Source of the DNA: Leptothrix cholodnii SP-6
GTDB lineage: Bacteria; Pseudomonadota; Gammaproteobacteria; Burkholderiales; Burkholderiaceae_C
DNA length: 64,000 bases
Assembly: GCF_000019785.1 (NCBI RefSeq)
Contig: NC_010524.1
Location: forward strand, 434,001 to 498,000
Reading direction: 5' to 3'
The position numbers and the translations under genes were made by a program. Shown here piece by piece: positions 17,356 to 25,188 of this stretch; positions within the stretch are counted from its first letter, which is position 1; each line of letters starts with the position of its first letter. The notes below the pieces were generated by a model. It ran no database searches. It saw nothing but the letters and a program-made list of their open reading frames with translations, and was not told the origin of the DNA.

Positions 17356-20300
17356 ATGACCGCACCGACCCGCACCACCCTCGCCAACGCCCTGCGCGTG
17401 CTCGCGATGGACGCCGTCCAGCAAGCCAACTCCGGCCACCCCGGCATGCCGATGGGCATGGCCGACATCGCCGAATCGCTGTGGCGCCACACCGTGCGCC
17501 ACAACCCGGCGAACCCGAAGTGGCCCAACCGCGACCGCTTCGTGCTGAGCAACGGCCACGGCTCGATGCTGCTGTATGGCCTGCTGCACCTCACCGGTTA
17601 CGACCTGCCGATCGAGCAGATCAAGCGCTTCCGCCAACTGCACAGCCAGACGCCGGGCCATCCCGAACTCGGCTACACGCCGGGTGTCGAGACCACCACC
17701 GGCCCGCTCGGCCAGGGCATCGCCAACGCGGTCGGCATGGCGCTGGCCGAGCAGCTGCTCGCGGCCGAGTTCAACCGCGACGGCCTGCCGGTGGTGGACC
17801 ACCACACCTACGTCTTCCTCGGCGACGGCTGCCTGATGGAGGGCGTGAGTCACGAGGCCTGCTCGCTCGCCGGCACCTGGGGTCTGGGCAAGCTGGTGGC
17901 GTTCTGGGACGACAACGGCATCTCGATCGACGGCCACGTCGAAGGCTGGTTCACCGACGACACGCCCGGCCGCTTCGAGGCCTACGGCTGGCAGGTGATC
18001 CGCGCCGTCGACGGGCATGACCCGGCGGCGCTCGATGCGGCCATCGCCGCCGCACGTGCCGAGTCCGCCAAGCCGACGCTGATCTGCTGCAGGACCGTGA
18101 TCGGCAAGGGCTCGCCCAACAAGGCCGGCACGCACGACAGCCACGGCGCGCCGCTGGGCGCGGCCGAGATCGCCGCTTCGCGCGCCGCGCTGGGCTGGAC
18201 GCGTGCGCCGTTCGAGATCCCCGCCGACGTCGGCGCCGCGTGGGATGCGCGTGAAGCCGGCGCGCTGGCCGAAGCGGCTTGGAACGAGTTGTTCGTCGCC
18301 TACGAACGCGCGCACCCGGCGCTGGCCGCCGAGTTCCGTCGCCGCATGGCCGGCGAATTGCCCGCCGGCTTTGCCGATCTGGCCGATGCCGCGCTCGCCC
18401 AGGTCGTCGACAAGGGCGAGACCCTCGCCAGCCGCAAGGCCAGCCAGAACGCGATCGCCGCGCTGGTGCCGGCGCTGCCGGAGATGGTCGGCGGCTCGGC
18501 CGACCTGGCCGGATCGAACCTGACGCTGTGGCCGCAGGCCATTCCGGTGGCGGCGGCGGAGCAAGCCGGCGCCGGGCCGTCCCAAGCCGGGTTGCAGCCC
18601 CCGCGGGGGGCGGACGCGGTAGCCCGCGGCCGGGGGTCCTACATCCATTACGGCGTGCGCGAGTTCGGCATGGCGGCGGTCATGAACGGGCTGACGCTGC
18701 ACGGCGGCCTGCGCACCTTCGGCGGCACCTTCCTGATGTTCAGCGAGTACGCGCGCAACGCGCTGCGCATGGCCGCGCTGATGAAGCTCAACCCGATCTA
18801 CGTCTTCACGCACGACTCGATCGGCCTGGGCGAGGACGGCCCGACGCACCAGCCGGTCGAGCAGACTGCCACGCTGCGGCTGATCCCGAACATGGACGTC
18901 TGGCGCCCGGCCGATGCGGTCGAGACGCAGGTGGCGTGGACCGCGGCGATCGAGTCGCGCGATCACCCGACCAGCCTGATCCTGAGCCGCCAGAACCTGC
19001 CGCACAACCTGCGCAGCGCCGAGCAGATCGCGGCGATCCGCCGCGGCGGCTACGTGGTGAGCGAAGCCTCGGGGGGGGCCGCCCGCGCCGTGGTCATCGC
19101 CACCGGCAGCGAGCTGGGCCTGGCGATCGCCGCGCAGAAGCAGCTGGCCGCGCAAGGCGTGCCGGTGCGTGTGGTGTCGATGCCGTCGACCCACGTGTTC
19201 GACCGGCAGGACGCGGCCTGGCGCGACAGCGTCTTGCCCGCCGGCTTGCCGCGTGTGGCGGTCGAAGCGGGCGTGACCGACGGCTGGCGCAAGTACGTCG
19301 GGCTCGATGGCGCGGTGGTCGGCATCGACCGCTTCGGCGAATCGGCGCCGGCGGGCGAGTTGTTCGCGCTGTTCGGCATCACGGCCGACGCGGTGGTGGC
19401 GGCGACGCTGGGCGTGCTCGGCGTGTCGGCGCGCGCAGGCAGCCGGGTCGCGCCGGTGGCGGCGCACGGCCAGCAGATCTGGCTCGACAAGCTCTCGCGC
19501 AGCCTGGTGGCCAGCGGCGAACTGCAGCGCTGGGTCGACGAGCACGCGGTGGCCGGCGTCACCAGCAACCCGGCGATCTTTGCGCAGGCGCTGGCCGGCG
19601 ATGCGGCCTACGCGCCGGCGCTGGCCGAGCTGCGTGGCGTCGAGCCCGATCTGGAGCGCCGCTTCGAGCGGCTCGCCATCCCCGACGTGCAGGCCGCCTG
19701 CGACGTGCTGCGCCCGCTGTACGAACGCAGCCGCGGTGAGGCGGGTTACGTCAGTTTCGAGGTCTCGCCCAGCCTGTCGCGCGACGGCGCCGGCACGCTG
19801 GCCGCTGCCCGCCGGCTGTGGGCACAGATCGCACGCCCGAACGCGATGATCAAGATCCCCGCCACGCCCGAATGCCTGGAGGCGATCAGTGCCGCGCTGG
19901 CCGACGGCATCAACATCAACGTCACGTTGATGTTCTCGCGCCGCCATGCGGAGCAGGTGTTCGCCGCCCAGGCCGAGGGGCTGCGCCGTCGCCATGCGGC
20001 CGGGCTGGCGGTCGACCGCGTGCGCTCGGTGGCGAGCGTGTTCGTCAGCCGCGTCGACGCCAAGGTCGACCCGCTGCTCGAAGCTTCGGCCGACGCGGGC
20101 GCGAAGGCCTTGCTCGGTGAAGTCGCGATCGCCAGCGCCCGCTGCGCTTACGCACGGTGGCTCGACCGCTTCGGCGGCAGCGCCTTCGCCGGCCTGCGGG
20201 CCGCCGGCGCGCAGCCGCCGCTGTGCCTGTGGGCGAGCACCGGCAACAAGAACCCGGCGTACCGCGACGTGCGTTACGTCGAGGCGCTGATCGGCCCGCA

Positions 20301-20517
20301 GACCGTCAACACCGTGCCCGACGCGACGCTGGCCGCCTTCGCCGACCACGGCGAAACGGCGCGCACGCTCGACACCGATCTGGCCGGCGCGTCGCTCATC
20401 GTCGAGCGCGCCGCCGCGCTCGGCATCGACCTCGATGCGATCGGCGAGACGCTGCAGGCCGAGGGCTTGCTGCAGTTCGAGCAGGCGTTCGAGCGCCTGC
20501 TGCAGTCGGTCGCCTGA
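17356..20517 (+). CDS. Bifunctional transketolase-transaldolase fusion protein
   Basis: This single 1053-residue frame joins two pentose-phosphate enzymes. Residues 1 to about 700 are a full transketolase: [12 protein letters not shown], the thiamine-pyrophosphate motif [19 protein letters not shown] with the catalytic Glu, and the C-terminal [14 protein letters not shown]. Residues from about 706 are a transaldolase: [21 protein letters not shown] and the Schiff-base lysine K833 in [10 protein letters not shown]. The hinge is about twenty small residues with no stop or frameshift. A repeat-derived insertion occupies residues 407-428. It lies 134 bp after dhaKL, and erythrose 4-phosphate from that pathway is a substrate for both activities. 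Confidence 0.93.
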   Translation: MTAPTRTTLANALRVLAMDAVQQANSGHPGMPMGMADIAESLWRHTVRHNPANPKWPNRDRFVLSNGHGSMLLYGLLHLTGYDLPIEQIKRFRQLHSQTPGHPELGYTPGVETTTGPLGQGIANAVGMALAEQLLAAEFNRDGLPVVDHHTYVFLGDGCLMEGVSHEACSLAGTWGLGKLVAFWDDNGISIDGHVEGWFTDDTPGRFEAYGWQVIRAVDGHDPAALDAAIAAARAESAKPTLICCRTVIGKGSPNKAGTHDSHGAPLGAAEIAASRAALGWTRAPFEIPADVGAAWDAREAGALAEAAWNELFVAYERAHPALAAEFRRRMAGELPAGFADLADAALAQVVDKGETLASRKASQNAIAALVPALPEMVGGSADLAGSNLTLWPQAIPVAAAEQAGAGPSQAGLQPPRGADAVARGRGSYIHYGVREFGMAAVMNGLTLHGGLRTFGGTFLMFSEYARNALRMAALMKLNPIYVFTHDSIGLGEDGPTHQPVEQTATLRLIPNMDVWRPADAVETQVAWTAAIESRDHPTSLILSRQNLPHNLRSAEQIAAIRRGGYVVSEASGGAARAVVIATGSELGLAIAAQKQLAAQGVPVRVVSMPSTHVFDRQDAAWRDSVLPAGLPRVAVEAGVTDGWRKYVGLDGAVVGIDRFGESAPAGELFALFGITADAVVAATLGVLGVSARAGSRVAPVAAHGQQIWLDKLSRSLVASGELQRWVDEHAVAGVTSNPAIFAQALAGDAAYAPALAELRGVEPDLERRFERLAIPDVQAACDVLRPLYERSRGEAGYVSFEVSPSLSRDGAGTLAAARRLWAQIARPNAMIKIPATPECLEAISAALADGININVTLMFSRRHAEQVFAAQAEGLRRRHAAGLAVDRVRSVASVFVSRVDAKVDPLLEASADAGAKALLGEVAIASARCAYARWLDRFGGSAFAGLRAAGAQPPLCLWASTGNKNPAYRDVRYVEALIGPQTVNTVPDATLAAFADHGETARTLDTDLAGASLIVERAAALGIDLDAIGETLQAEGLLQFEQAFERLLQSVA
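18574..18637. repeat. Dispersed C/G-rich repeat inserted in frame in the transketolase domain
   Basis: The 64-bp stretch begins GGGCCGTCCCAAGCC, contains CCCCCGCGGGGGGC and ends CCGGGGGTC. It resembles a short intergenic repeat that I recall as abundant in Comamonadaceae and related Burkholderiales. It falls between the conserved AGSNLTLWP and [11 protein letters not shown] blocks, where other transketolases have a short variable loop, and adds about 20 residues without breaking the frame. The family match is from memory and was not searched. Confidence 0.6.
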
Positions 20518-20792
20518 CGCGGCGCGGCGGGCGGGCTCGACGGCATCGACGAGGGGGCGTCGATACGCAGATCCAGGCCCGCGGCATGGTTGTCGGGCCG
20601 CCGCGTCCGCGCTACGGTACGCTGCGGCGGCCCGGTCTGCCGCGCCGTTTCTGCGGCGACGACACCGCCCTCACCAGCGCCCGGATGCCCGTGCGGACGA
20701 GGTCGTGGTCCTGCGGGCCGTCGCCGTGTTCTTCTCGACGTGAGGGAGGTCTGACATGTCGCACGCTGACCGTGCCGCCCTATACTCGCAAA

Positions 20793-21476
20793 ATGAACGA
20801 ACCGGTACATTCTGCGCGCGTCCGTCCTGCCCGCAATGGGCCGAAGGCCAAGGCGCCGACCCGCACCAACGATCCCGAGCGCACCATGGCCGGCATCCTG
20901 GAGGTGGCGACGCAGGAGTTCGCCGAGAAGGGTCTGGCCGGGGCGCGCATCGACGAGATCGCCGCTGCCACCCAGACCAGCAAGCGGATGATCTACTACT
21001 ACTTCGGCAGCAAGGAAGGCCTGTACATCGCCGTGCTGGAGGAGGCCTACCGCCGCGTGCGCAGCATCGAGGCCGAGCAGCAGCTCGAAGGTCTGCCGCC
21101 CGAGCAGGCGCTGCGCCGGCTGGTGGCGTTCACGTTCGACCACCACCACAACAACCCGGCCTACATCCGGCTGGTGGCCTCCGAGAACATGAACCGCGCC
21201 CAGTTCATGGCGCAGAGCCGCATCATCCAGGGCCTGAACGTGCCGGCGATCGAGGCGATCCGCCGGCTCTACGAGCGCGGCGTGGCCAGCGGCGAGTTCC
21301 GCCCGGGGCTCGACGTGGTCGACATCCACGCCTCGATCTCGGCGCTGACGTTCTTCAACGTCTCGAACCGCCACACCTTCGGACTGATCTTCAAGCACGA
21401 CCTCGGTGCGCCCGAGACGCTGGCCCTGCGCCGCGCCAACATCGTCGAAATGATCGTGCGCTACGTGCGCGCCTGA
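20793..21476 (+). CDS. TetR-family transcriptional regulator (YcdC/RutR-like C-terminal domain)
   Basis: This 227-residue regulator has a TetR helix-turn-helix at about residues 35-80 (FAEKGLAGARIDEIAAATQTSKRMIYYYFGSKEGLY). Its C-terminal domain has HHHNNPAYIRLVASENMNRA and a late FFNVSNRHTFGLIF segment, like the YcdC/RutR group. ATG 20793 follows a TATACT box by six bases, so the transcript may be leaderless. The frame is open further upstream with no homology. It directly precedes the quinate/shikimate TRAP operon, whose promoter region carries a perfect palindrome, the probable binding site. Confidence 0.92.
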   Translation: MNEPVHSARVRPARNGPKAKAPTRTNDPERTMAGILEVATQEFAEKGLAGARIDEIAAATQTSKRMIYYYFGSKEGLYIAVLEEAYRRVRSIEAEQQLEGLPPEQALRRLVAFTFDHHHNNPAYIRLVASENMNRAQFMAQSRIIQGLNVPAIEAIRRLYERGVASGEFRPGLDVVDIHASISALTFFNVSNRHTFGLIFKHDLGAPETLALRRANIVEMIVRYVRA

Positions 21477-21556
21477 GACGCCGCGCGGCGATCGCCGCAG
21501 CGCGTTGCCGGTTGCGGCGAGCTGGATTCCGGATCGGGAAAACCCTCGTACGTAAA

Positions 21557-21570
21557 ACGAACTAGTTCGT
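21557..21570. promoter_or_regulatory. Palindromic operator ACGAACTAGTTCGT, likely TetR site
   Basis: This is a perfect 14-bp palindrome flanked by GTAC-containing sequence on both sides. It lies 86 bp before the first TRAP gene and 80 bp after the TetR stop codon. Its size and symmetry are typical of TetR operators. The surrounding AT-rich stretch is the only plausible promoter location for the operon. Confidence 0.65.
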
Positions 21571-21655
21571 ACATTATTGCGGCGTTGACGCTGCCGTCCC
21601 CCACAGCGCCACCGGACGCCTCGGTCAGGCGCCAACAACCTTGTTAGGAGACGCG

Positions 21656-22216
21656 ATGAACCGCGTGATTGATGTCTACTGCCGCGTCCTGGAATGGGCG
21701 CTGGTGGTCATGCTGGCGCTGATGGTCGTGCTGGTGTTCGGCAACGTGGTGATGCGCTACGCCTTCAACTCGGGCATCACGGTGAGCGAGGAACTCGCGC
21801 GCTGGCTGTTCGTGTGGATGACGTTTCTGGGCGCCATCGTCGCGCTCAAGGAGCACGGCCACCTCGGCACCGACATGCTGACCTCGCACCTGTCGCTGGC
21901 GGGCAAGAAGGTCTGCGCGCTGATCTCGCAGGTGCTGATGCTCTACGTCACCTGGTTGCTGTTCTCGGGCAGCTGGGCCCAGGCGGTCATCAATCGCGAG
22001 GTCGAGGCCCCGGTCACCGGCCTGTCGGTGGCGATCTTCTACGGCGCCGGCATCGTCTTTGCCGTCTCCAGCGCGGTGCTGCTGCTGATGCAGCTGTGGC
22101 GCACGCTCAGCGGTCAGGCCACCGAGGCCGAGCTGTCGATGAGCCAGGAGTCCGAAGACCTGGCGCAGGTGCAGGCGCTGCACCTCGACCAGAGCCAGAC
22201 CTTCAAGAAGCGCTGA
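21656..22216 (+). CDS. TRAP transporter small permease (DctQ family), quinate/shikimate operon
   Basis: This 186-residue DctQ-type protein has four hydrophobic helices and the conserved VMRYAFNSGITVSEELARWLFVWMTFLGAI-like region. AGGAG (21646-21650) precedes the ATG at 21656. A TTG at 21641 is in frame but would lie upstream of that site. It opens a six-gene plus-strand run (Q, M, P, aroQ, quiC, aroE) and with its partners probably imports quinate, shikimate or dehydroshikimate. Confidence 0.92.
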   Translation: MNRVIDVYCRVLEWALVVMLALMVVLVFGNVVMRYAFNSGITVSEELARWLFVWMTFLGAIVALKEHGHLGTDMLTSHLSLAGKKVCALISQVLMLYVTWLLFSGSWAQAVINREVEAPVTGLSVAIFYGAGIVFAVSSAVLLLMQLWRTLSGQATEAELSMSQESEDLAQVQALHLDQSQTFKKR

Positions 22217-22232
22217 GCCAGGAGACACAACA

Positions 22233-23513
22233 ATGACCGTATTCATCTTCCTCGGCTCGCTGCTGGCGGCCATGGCCATCGGCCTGCCGATCGCCTATTC
22301 GCTGCTGCTGTCGGGCGTGGCCCTGATGTGGCACCTCGACCTGTTCGACGCCCAGATCCTGGCGCAGAACGTCATCAACGGCGCCGACTCCTTCCCGCTG
22401 CTGGCGGTGCCCTTCTTCATGCTGGCCGGCGAGATCATGAACGTCGGCGGCCTGTCGCGTCGCATCGTCAACCTGGCGTTGACGCTGGTGGGCCACAAGC
22501 GTGGCGGCCTGGGCTTCGTGGCCATCGTGGCGGCCTGCCTGCTGGCGGCGCTGTCGGGTTCGGCGGTGGCCGACACCGCCGCGCTGGCCGCGCTGCTGCT
22601 GCCGATGATGGTGCGAGCCGGGCATGACAAGGCCCGCGCGGGCGGCCTGATCGCCAGCGCCGGCATCATCGCGCCGATCATCCCGCCGTCGATCGGCTTC
22701 GTGATCTTCGGCGTGGCGGCCAACGTGTCGATCAGCAAGCTGTTCCTGGCGGGCATCGTGCCGGGGCTGCTGATGGGCCTGAGCATCGCGGTGACGTGGT
22801 ATTTCGTCTCCAAGAAGGAGAACATCACGCCCCCGCCCAAGGCGAGCTGGGCCGAGCGCATCGTGGCGCTGCGCCAGGCGACCTGGGCGCTGGTGCTGCC
22901 GGTGATCGTGATCGTGGGCCTGAAGTTCGGCGTCTTCACGCCGACCGAGGCGGCGGTGGTGGCGGCGGTCTACGCGCTGTTCGTCTCGACCGTGATCTAC
23001 GGCGAGCTCAAGCTGCACCAGCTGCACGAGGTGTTCGTCAGCGCCGCCAAGACCACCGCGGTGATCATGTTCCTGGTGGCCGCGGCAATGGTCAGCGCCT
23101 GGCTGATCACGGTGGCCGACATCCCGAGCAAGATGATCACGCTGCTCGAGCCGTTCATGGACAACCAGACGCTGCTGCTGCTGGCGATCATGTTCCTGGT
23201 GATCGCGGTGGGCACGGCGATGGACATGACGCCGACCATCCTGATCATGACCCCGGTGCTGATGCCGGTGATCAAGGCCGCGGGCATCGACCCGGTGTAC
23301 TTCGGCGTGCTGTTCATCATGAACAACGCCATCGGGCTGATCACGCCGCCGGTGGGCACGGTGCTCAACGTGGTGGCCGGGGTGGGCAAGATGAAGATGG
23401 ACGAGGTGACCAAGGGCGTCATGCCGTTCATGCTGGCCCAGTTCTTCGTCATGTTCATGCTGGTGTTCTTCCCCTCGATCGTCACGGTGCCGGCCAAGTG
23501 GCTGGCCAACTGA
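22233..23513 (+). CDS. TRAP transporter large permease (DctM family), quinate/shikimate operon
   Basis: This 426-residue permease has about twelve hydrophobic segments. DctM hallmarks are FPLLAVPFFMLAGEIMN, AALSGSAVADTAALAALLLP and IIPPSIGFVIFGVA, with the terminal IGLITPPVGTVLNVV block. It starts 16 bp after dctQ with an AGGAGACAC site. A 117-bp gap with a stem-loop separates it from the receptor gene that follows. Confidence 0.94.
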   Translation: MTVFIFLGSLLAAMAIGLPIAYSLLLSGVALMWHLDLFDAQILAQNVINGADSFPLLAVPFFMLAGEIMNVGGLSRRIVNLALTLVGHKRGGLGFVAIVAACLLAALSGSAVADTAALAALLLPMMVRAGHDKARAGGLIASAGIIAPIIPPSIGFVIFGVAANVSISKLFLAGIVPGLLMGLSIAVTWYFVSKKENITPPPKASWAERIVALRQATWALVLPVIVIVGLKFGVFTPTEAAVVAAVYALFVSTVIYGELKLHQLHEVFVSAAKTTAVIMFLVAAAMVSAWLITVADIPSKMITLLEPFMDNQTLLLLAIMFLVIAVGTAMDMTPTILIMTPVLMPVIKAAGIDPVYFGVLFIMNNAIGLITPPVGTVLNVVAGVGKMKMDEVTKGVMPFMLAQFFVMFMLVFFPSIVTVPAKWLAN

Positions 23514-23548
23514 CGCGGCCTCTCGAACGTTATTTCCTGTTCCCGCAT

Positions 23549-23578
23549 GCCGGGCGCGTCAGGTACGCCGCGCCCGGC
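23549..23578 (+). other. Stem-loop between dctM and dctP
   Basis: GCCGGGCGCG (23549-23558) pairs perfectly with CGCGCCCGGC (23569-23578) around a ten-base loop. It has no T run and lies inside the operon upstream of the receptor gene. It may protect the downstream dctP message or attenuate read-through. Confidence 0.5.
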
Positions 23579-23630
23579 CAGCATCCACACGCGTACTGCC
23601 GTCCTTTCTGATTCGACCGGAGACTTCCCC

Positions 23631-24626
23631 ATGAAACGTCTGTTCATCAAGACCGTGCTCGCCACCGTTGCCCTGGCTGCCTGCGGCTTTGCCGCTGCCC
23701 AGGAACGCACCTTCAAGTTCGCCCTGCAGAACCCCAAGGGCCACCCGCTGGAAGTGGGCGCATCCAAGTTCGCCGAACTGGTCGCGGCCAAGTCGGGCGG
23801 CAAGTTCAAGGTCAACGTGTTTGCCGGCGGCACGCTCGGTGGCGACGCCGCCAACGTGTCGGCGCTGCAAGGCGGCACGATCGAGTTCGTGATGCTGAAC
23901 TCGGGCATCCTGGCCTCGCAGGTCAAGGACTTCGAGGTGTTCGACTTCCCCTTCCTGTTCGCCAATGCGAAGGAGGCCGACGCCATCGTCGACGGCCCCT
24001 TCGGCCAGAAGCTGCACGCCAAGCTGGCCGACAAGGGCATCATCGGCCTGGCCTACACCGAGCTGGGTTTCCGCAACATCACCAACAGCAAGAAGCCCAT
24101 CAACACGGTGGAAGACCTTGCCGGCCTGAAGCTGCGCGTGATCCCCAACGCGATCAACGTCGACTGGGTCAAGGCGGTGGGCGCCAACCCGACGCCGCTG
24201 GCCTTCCCCGAGGTCTACGCCGCGCTGGAGCAGAAGGCCATCGACGGCCAGGAGAACCCGCTGAGCGTGATCCTGGCCAACAAGTTCTTCGAGGTGCAGA
24301 AGAACCTGGCGGTGACCAACCACCAGTACAACCCGCAGTCGATCATCTTCAGCAAGAAGGTCTGGGACAGCCTGACGCCGGCCGACCAGAAGGTGCTGCA
24401 GGACGCGGCCAAGGAGGCCTCGGCCTTCCAGCGCAAGGTCAACCGCGACAAGTCGGCCGACGACCTGGCCGAGCTGAAGAAGGCCGGCATGACCGTCACC
24501 GAGTTCAGCGCCGCCGAGCAGGCCAAGCTGCGTGACAAGTTCAAGCCGGTGATCGACAAGCACGGCGCCGCCATCAGCGCCACCGTCGCCGAAGTGCAGG
24601 CCGAGCTGGCCAAGATCCGCAAGTAA
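23631..24626 (+). CDS. TRAP transporter substrate-binding protein (DctP family), quinate/shikimate operon
   Basis: This 331-residue periplasmic receptor has a signal peptide (MKRLFIKTVLATVALAACGFAAAQ, cleavage after about residue 23). Typical DctP blocks are NPKGHPLEVGASKFAELV, LGGDAANVSALQGG and AIDGQENPLSVI. ATG 23631 follows GGAGACTTCCCC. Placement between the permeases and a dehydroquinase gene suggests a cyclohexane carboxylate such as quinate or shikimate as ligand. This is inference from context. Confidence 0.92.
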   Translation: MKRLFIKTVLATVALAACGFAAAQERTFKFALQNPKGHPLEVGASKFAELVAAKSGGKFKVNVFAGGTLGGDAANVSALQGGTIEFVMLNSGILASQVKDFEVFDFPFLFANAKEADAIVDGPFGQKLHAKLADKGIIGLAYTELGFRNITNSKKPINTVEDLAGLKLRVIPNAINVDWVKAVGANPTPLAFPEVYAALEQKAIDGQENPLSVILANKFFEVQKNLAVTNHQYNPQSIIFSKKVWDSLTPADQKVLQDAAKEASAFQRKVNRDKSADDLAELKKAGMTVTEFSAAEQAKLRDKFKPVIDKHGAAISATVAEVQAELAKIRK

Positions 24627-24695
24627 ACCGCGCTGGGCCGGGGCGGCGATCGTTGTCCGCCCCGCTCTCGCATCGATCGATTCAAGGACCGCCCG

Positions 24696-25145
24696 ATGAA
24701 CATCCTCGTCCTCAACGGCATCAACCTCAACATGTTCGGCAAGCGCGATCCCAAGCAGTACGGGACGATCACGCTGGCGCAGATCGACGAGCAGCTCGAC
24801 GCGCTGGGCGCCGAGCTGGGCGCCACGGTGCAGCACTTCCAGAGCAACCACGAGGGCGAGATGGCCGAGCGCATCCACCAGGCCCATGTCGACAACGTCG
24901 ACGCGGTGCTGATCAACGCCGGCGCCTGGACCCACTACAGCTACGGCATCCGCGACGCGCTGGCGATCCTGAAGTGCCCGATCGTCGAGGTGCACATGTC
25001 CAACATCCACGCCCGCGAGCCCTTCCGCCACCACTCGGTGATCGCCGAGATCGCCCGCGGCCAGATCGCCGGTTTCGGTGTCGACAGCTACCTGATGGGC
25101 CTGCGCGCCGCGGTCAACCTGGTCAACGCCGCCAAGGCCGGCTGA
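24696..25145 (+). CDS. aroQ: Type II 3-dehydroquinate dehydratase, probably catabolic
   Basis: This 149-residue dodecameric-type dehydroquinase converts 3-dehydroquinate to 3-dehydroshikimate. The catalytic tyrosine is in DPKQYGTITL. The EGEM motif follows QSNH, the catalytic histidine lies in VEVHMSNIHARE, and INAGAWTHYSY replaces the usual NPGAYTHTS. Several active-site words differ slightly from biosynthetic AroQ (NGINLNMFGKR instead of HGPNLNLLG), which fits a specialised catabolic paralogue. It lies between the TRAP receptor and the dehydroshikimate dehydratase genes. Confidence 0.92.
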   Translation: MNILVLNGINLNMFGKRDPKQYGTITLAQIDEQLDALGAELGATVQHFQSNHEGEMAERIHQAHVDNVDAVLINAGAWTHYSYGIRDALAILKCPIVEVHMSNIHAREPFRHHSVIAEIARGQIAGFGVDSYLMGLRAAVNLVNAAKAG

Positions 25146-25188
25146 GCCTGCCGCCGGTCCGCCACTCCCGTCCACGAGGTCACCCGCC

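Noticed and set aside
18574-18637. The insertion as a sequencing error or frameshift in transketolase
   Set aside because: The frame is restored exactly and both flanking conserved blocks are intact, so an in-frame insertion is the simpler reading.
17008-20349. Very long open frame (over 1100 codons) antisense to dhaKL and tkt-tal
   Set aside because: It is low-complexity Arg/Gly/His/Gln-rich sequence, the usual shadow of high-GC genes, with no motif. The plus-strand frames have complete enzyme signatures.
21557-21570. ACTAGT core of the TetR palindrome as a further copy of the CACTAGTG array at 54938
   Set aside because: Only the central six bases agree, flanks differ and there is no 21-bp repeat. 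The resemblance is probably chance.
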